Below, one piece after another: positions 51,417 through 60,465 of a stretch of 64,000 bases of DNA; positions within the stretch are counted from its first letter, which is position 1; each line of letters starts with the position of its first letter. The translations under genes were made by a program, and so were the position numbers. Source of the DNA: Holzapfeliella saturejae (GTDB lineage Bacteria; Bacillota; Bacilli; Lactobacillales; Lactobacillaceae); contig NZ_JAWMWG010000001.1 in the NCBI RefSeq assembly GCF_037546065.1, positions 62,001-126,000 on the forward strand, in the 5' to 3' direction. Below the pieces are notes generated by a model. The model made no database searches. It was not told where the DNA came from and was given only the letters and a program-made list of their open reading frames with translations.

Positions 51417-52130
51417 TTATTGAGCTTGAATAGCCGTTTCAAGTGCAAGTTCTACCATTTTACCAAAACCTTCTTGGCGTTCGTCTGAACTTGTTTGTTC
51501 ACCTGTGATTAAGTGATCACTGACTGTCAAGATACCTAATGCGCGACAGTTATATTTAGCAGCTAGCATGTACAATGCTGGGATTTCCATTTCAAGACAT
51601 AATAAGTTGTATTCACGTAATTTATCTTTGTTCATTTCATCATTGTAAAAACGGTCTTCACCAAATGTATTCCCAACATGGTAATTTAACCCTTCTTCTT
51701 CAGCTAATTCAACTGATTTACGTAGTAATCCAAAGTCTGAAATAGGTGCGTAGAAAATACCATCACCAAAAGTGGTACGAATAATGTTTGAGTCTGTACT
51801 TGCAGCTTGTGAAATCACAATATCACGTACTTTAACTTCTTCACGAATAGAACCCGTTGTTCCAACACGAATTAAAGTTTTAACGCCGTAATCACGCATT
51901 AATTCGTTTGCGTAAATACTCATTGAAGGCATTCCCATTCCTGTTGCTTGAACAGAAATTTCAACGCCTTTGTAAGTTCCTGTATAACCAAATGTGTTAC
52001 GCACACTGTTATACAGTTTTGCATCTTCTAAAAAGTTTTCTGCGATAAATTTAGCACGCAATGGATCTCCTGGTAAAAGTACAATTGATGCGATTTCGCC
52101 TTTTTCAGCTTGAATATGTGGTGTTGCCAT
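51417..52130 (-). CDS. deoD: Purine nucleoside phosphorylase DeoD
   Basis: 237 residues, a hexameric DeoD-type enzyme. Motifs are LLPGDPLRAKFIAENFLED near the N-terminus (phosphate site), RVGTTGSIREEVKVRDIVIS, the nucleoside-site LEMEIPALYM, and the catalytic SDH in TVSDHLITGEQTSSDERQ. It splits purine (deoxy)nucleosides into base and (deoxy)ribose 1-phosphate. It lies 19 nt after deoB, which handles the sugar phosphate. Confidence 0.95.
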   Translation of the reverse strand: MATPHIQAEKGEIASIVLLPGDPLRAKFIAENFLEDAKLYNSVRNTFGYTGTYKGVEISVQATGMGMPSMSIYANELMRDYGVKTLIRVGTTGSIREEVKVRDIVISQAASTDSNIIRTTFGDGIFYAPISDFGLLRKSVELAEEEGLNYHVGNTFGEDRFYNDEMNKDKLREYNLLCLEMEIPALYMLAAKYNCRALGILTVSDHLITGEQTSSDERQEGFGKMVELALETAIQAQ

Positions 52131-52149
52131 AAGTTTTAGTCCCCCCGTA

Positions 52150-53343
52150 TTATTTTAATTGATTTAAAAAGCTTGTGCCGTGTTCTGTTCCTTTAACCTC
52201 AAAATTATCTAAAATAGTTTGTCCTAAATCAGAGAAAGTTTGACGTGTGCCTAGGTCTTGACCACCCATTAGTGATGGACTGTAAGCAAGGAGTGGGACA
52301 AATTCACGTGTGTGGTCCGTTCCTTTAAAGCCTGGATCATTACCATGATCTGCTGTAATCATCAGTAAGTCATCTTCTTTAAGCAATGGTAAGAGCTCAC
52401 CTAAACGACGGTCAAAGTCCATTAAAGCATCTCCGTAACCTTGAATATTTCGACGATGACCATACATCGCATCAAAGTCTACTAGATTGGCAAATAAGAA
52501 GCCTCTAAATTCACGGTCACTCAGTTCAATTACCTTGTCCATACCATCCATATTACTTGTTGTATGGAATCCTTCAGTAATTCCTTGCCCACTAAAAATA
52601 TCTTCCGTTTTACCGACTGCAATCACTTCATAGCCTGCTTCTTTTAAGCGGTCTAAATCAGTTGGTTTTTCAGGTAGTAAGGCATAATCGTGACGATCAC
52701 TGGTTCGTTCAAAATTATCTTTATTTGTACCAAAATAAGGACGCGCAATAACACGACCAATACGGTAAGGGGCATCGATTGTGATTGAACGCACATAACG
52801 ACAAAGATCATGTAATTCTTCAAGTGGCATGACTGCTGTGTTTGCTGCAATTTGCAGTACAGAATCACCTGATGTATAAACAATTAAATCACCTGTTTTT
52901 AATTGATGTTCCCCGTATTCTGCAATAACCTCAGTCCCAGAATAAGGCTTATTTACAATTACTTTGCGTCCGCTGTAGTCTTCAATTTTTTTGATTAAAG
53001 CATCATCAAATCCATCAGGGAAAAAGCCAAGTGGCTCAGTAACAGGCAGTCCCATCATTTCAAAGTGACCATCCATACTGTCTTTACCAACTGAAACTTC
53101 TTGCATTTTACCAAAGCTCGCAAGTGGACTTGGGGCAATAGGTACATTTTCGATTGGATTTTCAGGTCTAATATTTGATAATCCTAATTTTTGTAAATTC
53201 TTTAATTCAAAGTGACCTTGATAACCGCTTCCAATATGACCTAAAGTATCAGCACCTTCATCATCATATTTTTGGGCATCAAGTGCTTGTCCAATTCCAA
53301 CTGAATCAAGCACAATCACAAAAACACGTCTAAATTGACTCAT
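52150..53343 (-). CDS. deoB: Phosphopentomutase DeoB
   Basis: 397 residues from ATG 53343, which has GGAGG 7 nt upstream. A longer in-frame start at 53376 is rejected. It interconverts (deoxy)ribose 1- and 5-phosphates, linking nucleoside salvage to central metabolism. Alkaline-phosphatase-superfamily metal motifs are visible: [27 protein letters not shown] and [24 protein letters not shown]. It is first in the deoB-deoD operon. A TAAAAT-like -10 lies upstream, but no operator is obvious. Confidence 0.95.
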   Translation of the reverse strand: MSQFRRVFVIVLDSVGIGQALDAQKYDDEGADTLGHIGSGYQGHFELKNLQKLGLSNIRPENPIENVPIAPSPLASFGKMQEVSVGKDSMDGHFEMMGLPVTEPLGFFPDGFDDALIKKIEDYSGRKVIVNKPYSGTEVIAEYGEHQLKTGDLIVYTSGDSVLQIAANTAVMPLEELHDLCRYVRSITIDAPYRIGRVIARPYFGTNKDNFERTSDRHDYALLPEKPTDLDRLKEAGYEVIAVGKTEDIFSGQGITEGFHTTSNMDGMDKVIELSDREFRGFLFANLVDFDAMYGHRRNIQGYGDALMDFDRRLGELLPLLKEDDLLMITADHGNDPGFKGTDHTREFVPLLAYSPSLMGGQDLGTRQTFSDLGQTILDNFEVKGTEHGTSFLNQLK

Positions 53344-53470
53344 GTCTTGGCCTCCAAAATTTTTAACTCTTTTCATAAAATGTTCGGATTTTATTCCAAA
53401 TATTCTTGAATACTTCTCTATTTTACCAAAAAAACGACCGTTTTGCCCGTTTTTTACTTAAATATCCGAA

Positions 53471-54787
53471 TTATTTAACAAAAAATAAAGCGATTAGTAA
53501 ACCTACTGCTGCAATTACAATCGCAACGACAAAAGACAAAAAGTGACTCAATGCTAGTAGAGTCATTAAAACTGTCATTCCTAGTGCGGCTGCAATTTCT
53601 CTAATCGTTGAAAAAACCGCATTACCATCGACTGTTTCACTTTGAGGTAGCTTTGCCATGGCATGAGGTAAAGATGGAATCAATACCAAGCCCAGACCCC
53701 CAATTCGAATCATATAAAAAATCGTAATCGCTACTAAAGATAATGATTCAATCATTAAATAAGGTAAAGTTGCTAAAATTAAAATCGAAAATCCGACAAT
53801 AGCGAGTTTTTGATATCCAAATTTTTGATACAACTTGCCAGAAAATGGACTAATCACACCTAGCAATAATGATCCTGGTAGTAACACTAATCCGGTTGTT
53901 AACGCATCTAAATTGTGTGTTTGTTGTAAATATAATGGAATCACTAACTCCACACCAAGCAGTGAAAAATTACAAATAGAAGCTAGGGTCATTGATGCGG
54001 TAAAAGTGCGATTTTTTAAAACCGCTAGATTCATTAAATAATGACTAATCTTAAATTGACGTCTGCAAAAAATAATCAACGCAATAATGCCAATCACAAG
54101 CATCCCTAGTGTTAGCAAATCGACTTGTTGATGCTCGCCCATTAGCGAAAATGACAATAACAATAACCCAAACCCAACAGTCGAATAGCAAAGTGACCAA
54201 AAGTCTAGTGGGCGTTTTTGATGAGGACTAATATCAAAAACAAACCTTATCCCCAGCCCTAATAAGACAAGACTGAGTAATAAGACGATTAAAAATAAAC
54301 TTCTAAATGAGGTATAGTGCAAAATAAATCCAGAAAGAACTGGACCAATAGCTGGACCGATTGCGACAACCATTCCAACTAACCCAAAAATAAAAGGTCG
54401 GCGGTTTTTGTCATAAATGGCTAAAACGACGTTTTGAACCAATGGCACTAATACCCCTGCAACAATGGCTTGAAGTGCACGCCCAAAAAGTAAGACATAA
54501 AAGTTAGGTGAAATTAAGCAAATAAGTGAACCGAACGCAAATAACCCCATCATAGAAGTATAAATCCACTTAGTTGAAAAATTATAAAACACAAAAGCAG
54601 AAGTTGGAATCATCAAACCTAAAACCAAAATATAAAGCGAGCTCAACCAATGCACCACCGAAGATGACACACTAAACGTCTGCATAACTGCAAATAAAGC
54701 ATTATTCAAAAAGGTTTCTGTCACTAAGGCAATTAATAAGCTCGTTAAAAATAATCCCATCATGCTATTTTTTTGATAAGTTGTCAT
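53471..54787 (-). CDS. MFS multidrug exporter (DHA2/EmrB-QacA type)
   Basis: 438 residues with 12 to 14 helices and AAGGAG 7 nt before the ATG. The pattern LSSLYILVLGLMIPTSAFVFYNFSTKWIY and the motif-C-like GMVVAIGPAIGPVLSGFIL mark a proton-driven drug exporter of the LmrB/EmrB group. It is preceded by a ~200-nt leader with a strong terminator 31 nt before the start, so expression depends on antitermination. This fits inducible drug resistance, but the drug is not predictable. Confidence 0.9.
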   Translation of the reverse strand: MTTYQKNSMMGLFLTSLLIALVTETFLNNALFAVMQTFSVSSSVVHWLSSLYILVLGLMIPTSAFVFYNFSTKWIYTSMMGLFAFGSLICLISPNFYVLLFGRALQAIVAGVLVPLVQNVVLAIYDKNRRPFIFGLVGMVVAIGPAIGPVLSGFILHYTSFRSLFLIVLLLSLVLLGLGIRFVFDISPHQKRPLDFWSLCYSTVGFGLLLLSFSLMGEHQQVDLLTLGMLVIGIIALIIFCRRQFKISHYLMNLAVLKNRTFTASMTLASICNFSLLGVELVIPLYLQQTHNLDALTTGLVLLPGSLLLGVISPFSGKLYQKFGYQKLAIVGFSILILATLPYLMIESLSLVAITIFYMIRIGGLGLVLIPSLPHAMAKLPQSETVDGNAVFSTIREIAAALGMTVLMTLLALSHFLSFVVAIVIAAVGLLIALFFVK

Positions 54788-54990
54788 GTTGATTCTCCTT
54801 TTTTAAAAGCTAAAAAAAATCACCTAACGTTAAAAACGTTAGGTGATTAAAATGAAGCACTCTACTCAAGTAAAGTGTGAAAAGCAGTTCACATCTACTT
54901 TTCAACGCCGCACTTCCTGTGCTGTGATTAAACACTAGGTGTCTTCTTGCTTGAAATTGTACATCGCTGTACTTTTTCGACTCATCGCAT
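54788..54990 (-). promoter_or_regulatory. Structured 5' leader of the MFS exporter (attenuator)
   Basis: From a predicted start near 54990 the minus-strand RNA holds, in order: a small GTAC...GTAC hairpin; a 9-codon ORF MYNFKQEDT (54964-54935); a stem GTTGAAAAGTAG with CTGCTTTTCAC; a stem ACTTTACT with AGTAGAGT; and the terminator. The sequence CACCTA (54941-54936), at the stop of the small ORF, copies part of the terminator 5' arm and could pair with its 3' arm. It matches no riboswitch class I know. Confidence 0.6.
54812..54848 (-). terminator. Strong terminator inside the MFS leader
   Basis: A 14-bp perfect stem (54835-54848 with 54818-54831), three-base loop and a run of eight U on the minus strand. 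It lies only 31 nt before the exporter start and within its own transcript. Confidence 0.9.
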
Positions 54991-54996
54991 AGCTTA

Positions 54997-55025
54997 ATTA
55001 TAAGCTATTTTGATTTGCTTTTCAA
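54997..55025 (-). promoter_or_regulatory. Promoter of the MFS exporter
   Basis: TTGAAA (55025-55020), exactly 17 bp, and consensus TATAAT (55002-54997) on the minus strand. The -35 overlaps the end of the upstream GNAT gene. Confidence 0.8.
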
Positions 55026-55522
55026 ATTTTCTTACCATAAATATCCACACTGACAATTTTATCTTTAATCTTGGCAATATCTGGATAGTTACCATAGTGT
55101 TGATAGTTATTTTTTTCAAATAAATGCTTACTAGCTTCATTATGTGAAAAAATTAATGCCACAATATTTTGATAACCCAATTCCTGAGCTTTTTTCTCAC
55201 AAAATGTAATCGCCTTTGTGGCTAGACCTTGGCCTTGAAAAGCTTCATCAATATAAATACTGATTTCCACACTGATGTCGTAGACTAGTCTGTCATACAT
55301 TTTAGATAAACTCACCCAACCCATGACTTCTTGGTTTTGATTTCTAATTACCCATAATGGATGATTGGTACCTAAATGTTGATTAAACCAATCTTTCTTT
55401 TCATCGACTGTAACAACCTCAACATCTGGAGCGGCTTTTTGTGTTAAAACTCCTTGATTATAAATTCTAATCACTTCGGGTAAATCGCTTTTTTCTGCTA
55501 ATTTAAAATCAATATGATGCAT
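55022..55522 (-). CDS. GNAT-family N-acetyltransferase
   Basis: 166 residues with the acetyl-CoA loop motif QGQGLATKAITFCEKKAQELGY and the layout of phosphinothricin-acetyltransferase-like GNAT enzymes (VISVEISIYIDEAF-type strand before the loop, C-terminal HNEASKHLFEKNNYQHYG). It acetylates a small amine or amino-acid analogue. GGAGG precedes the ATG. It stands alone on the minus strand. Confidence 0.88.
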   Translation of the reverse strand: MHHIDFKLAEKSDLPEVIRIYNQGVLTQKAAPDVEVVTVDEKKDWFNQHLGTNHPLWVIRNQNQEVMGWVSLSKMYDRLVYDISVEISIYIDEAFQGQGLATKAITFCEKKAQELGYQNIVALIFSHNEASKHLFEKNNYQHYGNYPDIAKIKDKIVSVDIYGKKI

Positions 55523-55557
55523 TCAAAAAACCTCCTAAATTTCTTACAACAAATTAC

Positions 55558-55587
55558 TTGCACGCAATTTTAAATAAGTGGTAAAGT
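55558..55587 (+). promoter_or_regulatory. Promoter of the heterodimeric ABC exporter
   Basis: TTGCAC (55558-55563), an 18-bp spacer and TAAAGT (55582-55587), about 50 bp before the ATG. No operator palindrome is evident. Confidence 0.45.
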
Positions 55588-55638
55588 CTTCTATATGACT
55601 ATTTAACCCAAAAAACAATATTTAGGAGGAAATATTTT

Positions 55639-57351
55639 ATGAAGACTTTAATACCTTTTTTAAAACGGTATAACAAAGATATCTTCTTTGCAAGTCTTGG
55701 TGTTATCATTGTTGCTTTTGCAACGCTTTGGCAACCCCACTTGCTTCAAGATATGATTAGTGCCATTATCTCAAGCGACCGTTCTAACGTCGTTAACTTG
55801 GGAACACAACTAATTGCACTAGCGGTTATTGGTATTATCGCTGGTGTCTTTAATACCTATTTTGCAGCCAAAGTTGCACAAGGCGTGGCTGCTGATATGC
55901 GTGAAGCAACTTATCGTAAGATTCAAAGTTTTTCACTTTCAAATATTGAAGAACTTTCATCCGCTAACTTGGTCGTTCGAATGACAAACGATATTAACCA
56001 AGTGCAACTAATTGTCATGAACTTCTTACAACAAATTATGCGTGTGCCAATTTTGTTTATTGGTGCTTTTATTTTGGCTGTTATGACACTACCGCAACTT
56101 TGGTGGATGATTATTGTGATGATGATTGCAATCGTTTTAGTTTGTGCATTTGCCTTTACTAAAATGGGTAAATACTTTGCTCGTATTCAATCTTATATTG
56201 AAAATAATAACCGTCTTGCCCGTGAAAACTTAATGGGGATGCGTGTGGTTAAGTCATTTGTTCAAGAAGATAGCCAATTCAAAAAATTTAGTAAATCTTC
56301 TGATGATATGACTGGTTTGACTATTGTCATTGGGAATTTATTTTCAATTTTAATTCCTTCATTCTTCTTAATTGGGAACTTAGCTGTTGCGGCTTCAATT
56401 TTCCTAATTGGTGATATTATCAACACTAACCCAGCTTTACTTGCTTCAATTAATGCTTTCACGCAATACTTAATGCAAATCTTATTCGCTATTATTACAG
56501 CTGGGCTAATGATGACGACTTCTTCTCGTGCGTTTGTTTCTTTAAAACGTCTGCAAGAAATTTTTGAAACAAAACCTGGACTACAATTCCCAGATGTTGC
56601 CCCTGAAAAACTTGATGGTGCTGTAGAATTTGATCACGTTTCCTTCACTTATCCTGGAGATGATGAACCTACCATTAAAGATGTTAGCTTCACAGCTAAA
56701 CCGGGTGAACAAGTCGGAATCGTCGGTGCAACGGGTTCAGGTAAATCAACTCTAGCTCAACTAATCCCTCGTCTTTATGATCCACAAGAAGGAACAGTTA
56801 AAGTTGGTGGTAAAAATATCAAAGATGTTAACCAAAAATCTCTTCAAAATGCCATTTCATTTGTTTTACAACGTTCAACACTATTTTCAGGAACAATTGC
56901 TGAAAACTTACGTCAAGGAAATGAAAATGCCACACTTGAAGATATGAAATGGGCTGCAAATATTGCACAAGCTGCTGAATTTATTGAAAAATTAGACGGC
57001 AAGTATGATGCAAAAGTTGAAGAACGTAGTGCCAACTTCTCTGGTGGACAAAAACAACGTTTATCCATTACACGTGGTGTTATCTCTCATCCTGAAATTT
57101 TAATTCTTGATGATTCAACCAGTGCTTTAGATGCCCAATCTGAAAAGAAAGTACAAGAAGCTTTAGATCGTGATCTAAAAGGCACAACTACTTTTATTAT
57201 TTCAGAAAAAATTTCATCAATTATCAATGCAGATAAAATCTTAGTTCTTGATCATGGACAAATTGTGGGTGTGGGTACCCACGAAGAACTGGTTCAAAAC
57301 AACCACTACTATCAAGAAATCTATAACACACAAATTGCAAAAGACAAATAG
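55639..57351 (+). CDS. Heterodimeric ABC multidrug exporter, degenerate-site subunit
   Basis: 570 residues: six helices, then an ATP-binding domain. Walker A is GATGSGKSTLAQ and the signature FSGGQKQR is intact. The residue after Walker B is Asp (LILDDSTSALD) where the catalytic Glu is expected, and the switch His is replaced (IISEKISSI). These are the usual marks of the non-hydrolysing subunit in LmrCD/BmrCD/EfrCD-type exporters. It pairs with the gene 18 nt downstream. It exports drugs or lipophilic compounds. The ribosome site is AGGAGG. Confidence 0.92.
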   Translation: MKTLIPFLKRYNKDIFFASLGVIIVAFATLWQPHLLQDMISAIISSDRSNVVNLGTQLIALAVIGIIAGVFNTYFAAKVAQGVAADMREATYRKIQSFSLSNIEELSSANLVVRMTNDINQVQLIVMNFLQQIMRVPILFIGAFILAVMTLPQLWWMIIVMMIAIVLVCAFAFTKMGKYFARIQSYIENNNRLARENLMGMRVVKSFVQEDSQFKKFSKSSDDMTGLTIVIGNLFSILIPSFFLIGNLAVAASIFLIGDIINTNPALLASINAFTQYLMQILFAIITAGLMMTTSSRAFVSLKRLQEIFETKPGLQFPDVAPEKLDGAVEFDHVSFTYPGDDEPTIKDVSFTAKPGEQVGIVGATGSGKSTLAQLIPRLYDPQEGTVKVGGKNIKDVNQKSLQNAISFVLQRSTLFSGTIAENLRQGNENATLEDMKWAANIAQAAEFIEKLDGKYDAKVEERSANFSGGQKQRLSITRGVISHPEILILDDSTSALDAQSEKKVQEALDRDLKGTTTFIISEKISSIINADKILVLDHGQIVGVGTHEELVQNNHYYQEIYNTQIAKDK

Positions 57352-57369
57352 TGAGGAGGAAATACTTTT

Positions 57370-59154
57370 ATGAAAGATTTAAAGGGTGCGGCAAAATTTT
57401 ACGGCCATTATCTTAGTCCGTTTAAATGGATTATGCTAGTGGTTATCTTACTAACTATTGTGGCCACCTACTTACAAGTTAATGCTCCTATTTATATGGG
57501 ACAAGCCATTACAAACTTAACGAATTACCTACAAGAATGGATGAACCCAGCAACTCGTGGTAATGCTAGTTTAGGTGCCTTTCACGGTGCATTACTGATG
57601 ATGGTGTTATTTTATGTCGGTTATGCTATTTCAATGTTTGCCAGCACACTACTGATTTCACAAGTTTCAGGTCGTGGTGCAGGTAACATGAGAACAGGTC
57701 TTTTTGGTAAAATGCAAAAAATGAGAATCAATTATTTTGATTCTCATTCAGATGGTGACATGTTATCACTTTATACTTCTGACCTAGATAATATTTTCAA
57801 TGCCATGAACCAAGCTTTGTTTGAAATCTTTTCTTCATTAGCTTTATTTATCGGTATGATTTGGATTATGTTTACCAAAGATGCCACTTTAGCTTGGGTG
57901 ACAATCGCTTCAACACCGATTGCCATTATCTTAGGTGCGGTTGTGATTTTGAAAGCTCAAAAACACGTCAATGAACAACAAGATGAGATTGGTCAACTAA
58001 ATGGTTATGTTAATGAACAAATCGCTGGTCAAAAAGTCATTATTACAAATGGTCTTCAAAAAGATTCTATTGCTAAATTTACCAACTACAATGATAACGA
58101 AGTAAGACCTAAGTCATTTAAAGGACAGTTTTGGTCAAGTGTGCTAAACCCCTTGATGAATGGGTTTGCTCTACTTAATACGGCACTTGTAACCTTTGTT
58201 GGTTCTTGGTTAGTTTTAAGTGGTAGTATGTCAGTTGCAGATGGATTAGGTTTAGTTGTCGTTTTCGTGAGTTACGCTTCTCAATATTATCAACCAATTA
58301 TTACGATGACTTCACTTTACAACATGATTCAACTTGCTGTAACGGGTGCACGTCGTATCAATGAAGTTTTAGAACAACCTGATGAAGTTCGTCCACAAAA
58401 CGGTAAAACTTTTGATGGTGTTAAAGATAACGTTAAAATTGATGATATTCACTTTAGTTACGTTAAAGGAACTGAAGTTTTACATGGGATTACAATTGAA
58501 GCCAAACGTGGTGAAATGGTTGCTTTAGTAGGACCTACTGGTTCAGGTAAAACAACTGTTATGAACTTGATGAACCGTTTTTACGACGTTGATTCAGGTG
58601 CTATTACCATTGATGGTGTCGATATCCGTGAAATGGATCTCGATAATCTAAGAAAAAATGTGGGAATTGTGTTGCAAGATCCTCAACTATTCTCTGGAAC
58701 AATTGCTGAAAATATCAAATTTGGTAAACCTGATGCTACGCACGAAGAAGTGGTTGATGCTGCAAAACAAGCCAATATCCATGACTTTATTGAAGGTCTT
58801 GAAAATGGTTATGAAACTGAAATCAGTGATGATAATGCCATCTTCTCTGCCGGTCAAAAACAATTGATTTCTATTGCGAGAACCATTATTACAAATCCTA
58901 AGATTTTAATTTTGGATGAAGCAACATCAAATGTGGATACGGTTACCGAAGCGAAAATTCAAGCTGCTATGGACAATGTGATTGAAGGTCGTACCAGCTT
59001 TGTTATCGCCCACCGTTTGAAAACAATTTTGAATGCTCATAAAATTTCTGTTCTTAGAAATGGTGAAATCATTGAACTTGGTTCACATGAAGAACTTCTA
59101 AAAGAAAATGGATTTTATGCAGAACTTTACCATAACCAAATGGTTTTTGAATAA
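57370..59154 (+). CDS. Heterodimeric ABC multidrug exporter, catalytic subunit
   Basis: 594 residues with six helices and a C-terminal ATPase. Walker A is GPTGSGKTTVMN, Walker B ends LILDEATSNVD with the catalytic Glu, and the switch His is in IAHRLKTI. Its signature is changed to FSAGQKQL. With the partner's intact signature it forms one working ATP site, and its own altered signature faces the partner's degenerate site. It is the second gene of the operon and is followed by a terminator. Confidence 0.93.
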   Translation: MKDLKGAAKFYGHYLSPFKWIMLVVILLTIVATYLQVNAPIYMGQAITNLTNYLQEWMNPATRGNASLGAFHGALLMMVLFYVGYAISMFASTLLISQVSGRGAGNMRTGLFGKMQKMRINYFDSHSDGDMLSLYTSDLDNIFNAMNQALFEIFSSLALFIGMIWIMFTKDATLAWVTIASTPIAIILGAVVILKAQKHVNEQQDEIGQLNGYVNEQIAGQKVIITNGLQKDSIAKFTNYNDNEVRPKSFKGQFWSSVLNPLMNGFALLNTALVTFVGSWLVLSGSMSVADGLGLVVVFVSYASQYYQPIITMTSLYNMIQLAVTGARRINEVLEQPDEVRPQNGKTFDGVKDNVKIDDIHFSYVKGTEVLHGITIEAKRGEMVALVGPTGSGKTTVMNLMNRFYDVDSGAITIDGVDIREMDLDNLRKNVGIVLQDPQLFSGTIAENIKFGKPDATHEEVVDAAKQANIHDFIEGLENGYETEISDDNAIFSAGQKQLISIARTIITNPKILILDEATSNVDTVTEAKIQAAMDNVIEGRTSFVIAHRLKTILNAHKISVLRNGEIIELGSHEELLKENGFYAELYHNQMVFE

Positions 59155-59162
59155 TTCACATA

Positions 59163-59196
59163 CAAAAAAGCTGACGATAACTCCGTCAGCTTTTTT
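59163..59196. terminator. Convergent terminator
   Basis: A stem of AAAAAAGCTGACG against CGTCAGCTTTTTT with an ATAACTC loop serves the ABC exporter operon and the ThrE-like operon. Confidence 0.9.
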
Positions 59197-59197
59197 A

Positions 59198-60454
59198 TTA
59201 TAGTCGATATTTTTTTTCATAATAATTATGTTGAATGTGGGAAGTTAATTGACCACAAACTTGAGATAGCATAAATCCAACTGCTATCGCTCCTGTAATC
59301 ATCAACACAGTAAAACTTAATCGCATCGCTTCATCAATGCCGCCCGTAACAATCTGTCTAACTGCTTGATAAGCGGTTACTCCTGGAACTAATGGCACAA
59401 TTGCTGGAATATTAAAAATGATAACGGGCATCTTTTTAGTTCTTGCAAAAACAATACTTAAAATACCCACTGCAAATGCTCCTAGCAAGTAAGCCATTAG
59501 GTGACCTGATCCTGAATTTGAGCCAATCCAGTAAACCATCCATCCTAACATTCCTGAAAAGCCACAATAAGGTAAGGCTTTAGCCGGTACATCGACCACT
59601 ATCGCAAACCCGACTGTCCCTAAAAAACTAAACACAATATTAATCAAAACTTGTTGAGGCATGGTGAGATAAAGCGAAGTTGAAAGTGTGCCAATTCCTC
59701 CAAAAAATCGTAAGACTGTTGCCACACCACCACCAATTGCAGCAGCTGTAATCAAGGCTTCCATGCCTCGAGCAACACCCGTTAACAAGTGTCCTGCAAA
59801 TAAATCTCGCAACGAGTTCATAATCGCAAGTCCTGGAACCAGTGGCAAAATGCCACCTACAATCATCGCATCCATATTTTGAGCAAGTGATAGCCGCACC
59901 ATAATGACGGCAAAAAGTGCCACAATCATCGAAGCTACCACTTGCGATAAGAATTTAATATTAGTATACCGATTGACTAGGTCATTTGTTAGATAAGCGA
60001 GCATTCCTGCAAAAGGTACTAAACAAAATTCTGATAAATTAAATTGTCCTACAGCAAGCACCATCAATACTGCACTTAATAAAGCAGTTGATAGTACTTT
60101 GAGGTAGTGTGAAAACGATGGTGTATTTTCATGAATATCATGCAACCCTTTGTGCAATTCATTAAGCGTAATTTTTCTTGCCCCAAATTCACGTGATAAT
60201 CGATTCACACGATGAACTTTTTCTAAGTTGATAGTGCGAACATAAACTTGCGTTAGCTGCACAATCGGATGGTGATTAACCCCGACAAACAAGCCTGTTG
60301 GCGTTGAAAAAACCACTGGATCTTTCAATCCTGCATTTTTAGCAATATGATTAATGGTATCTTCAACACGATACATTTCTGACCCACTTTGAATCATGAT
60401 TTTCCCCGCCATTAAGCAGGTATTTAAAACAATATCAACATAGCGTTTGTTCAT
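59198..60454 (-). CDS. ThrE-family threonine/serine exporter (fused form)
   Basis: 418 residues. The N-terminal soluble-like region (LMAGKIMIQSGSEMYRVEDTINHI, then FVGVNHHPIVQLTQVYVR) and about ten helices form the fused ThrE layout (DUF1212 plus ThrE_2), equal to YjjP and YjjB joined. A glycine-rich segment reads GGILPLVPGLAIMNSLRD, and the second half repeats IPAIVPLVPGVTAYQAVR. It exports threonine and serine, or in the YjjPB type succinate. AAGGAG lies 6 nt before the ATG. It lies 11 nt after the ABC-F gene. Confidence 0.88.
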   Translation of the reverse strand: MNKRYVDIVLNTCLMAGKIMIQSGSEMYRVEDTINHIAKNAGLKDPVVFSTPTGLFVGVNHHPIVQLTQVYVRTINLEKVHRVNRLSREFGARKITLNELHKGLHDIHENTPSFSHYLKVLSTALLSAVLMVLAVGQFNLSEFCLVPFAGMLAYLTNDLVNRYTNIKFLSQVVASMIVALFAVIMVRLSLAQNMDAMIVGGILPLVPGLAIMNSLRDLFAGHLLTGVARGMEALITAAAIGGGVATVLRFFGGIGTLSTSLYLTMPQQVLINIVFSFLGTVGFAIVVDVPAKALPYCGFSGMLGWMVYWIGSNSGSGHLMAYLLGAFAVGILSIVFARTKKMPVIIFNIPAIVPLVPGVTAYQAVRQIVTGGIDEAMRLSFTVLMITGAIAVGFMLSQVCGQLTSHIQHNYYEKKYRL

Positions 60455-60465
60455 CGGCTACTCCT

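Noticed and set aside
53420..53460. Possible terminator downstream of the MFS exporter (AAAAAACG...CGTTTTTT)
   Set aside because: The stem is mostly A-T with a large, poorly paired loop. It may work, but it is too weak to list as a feature.
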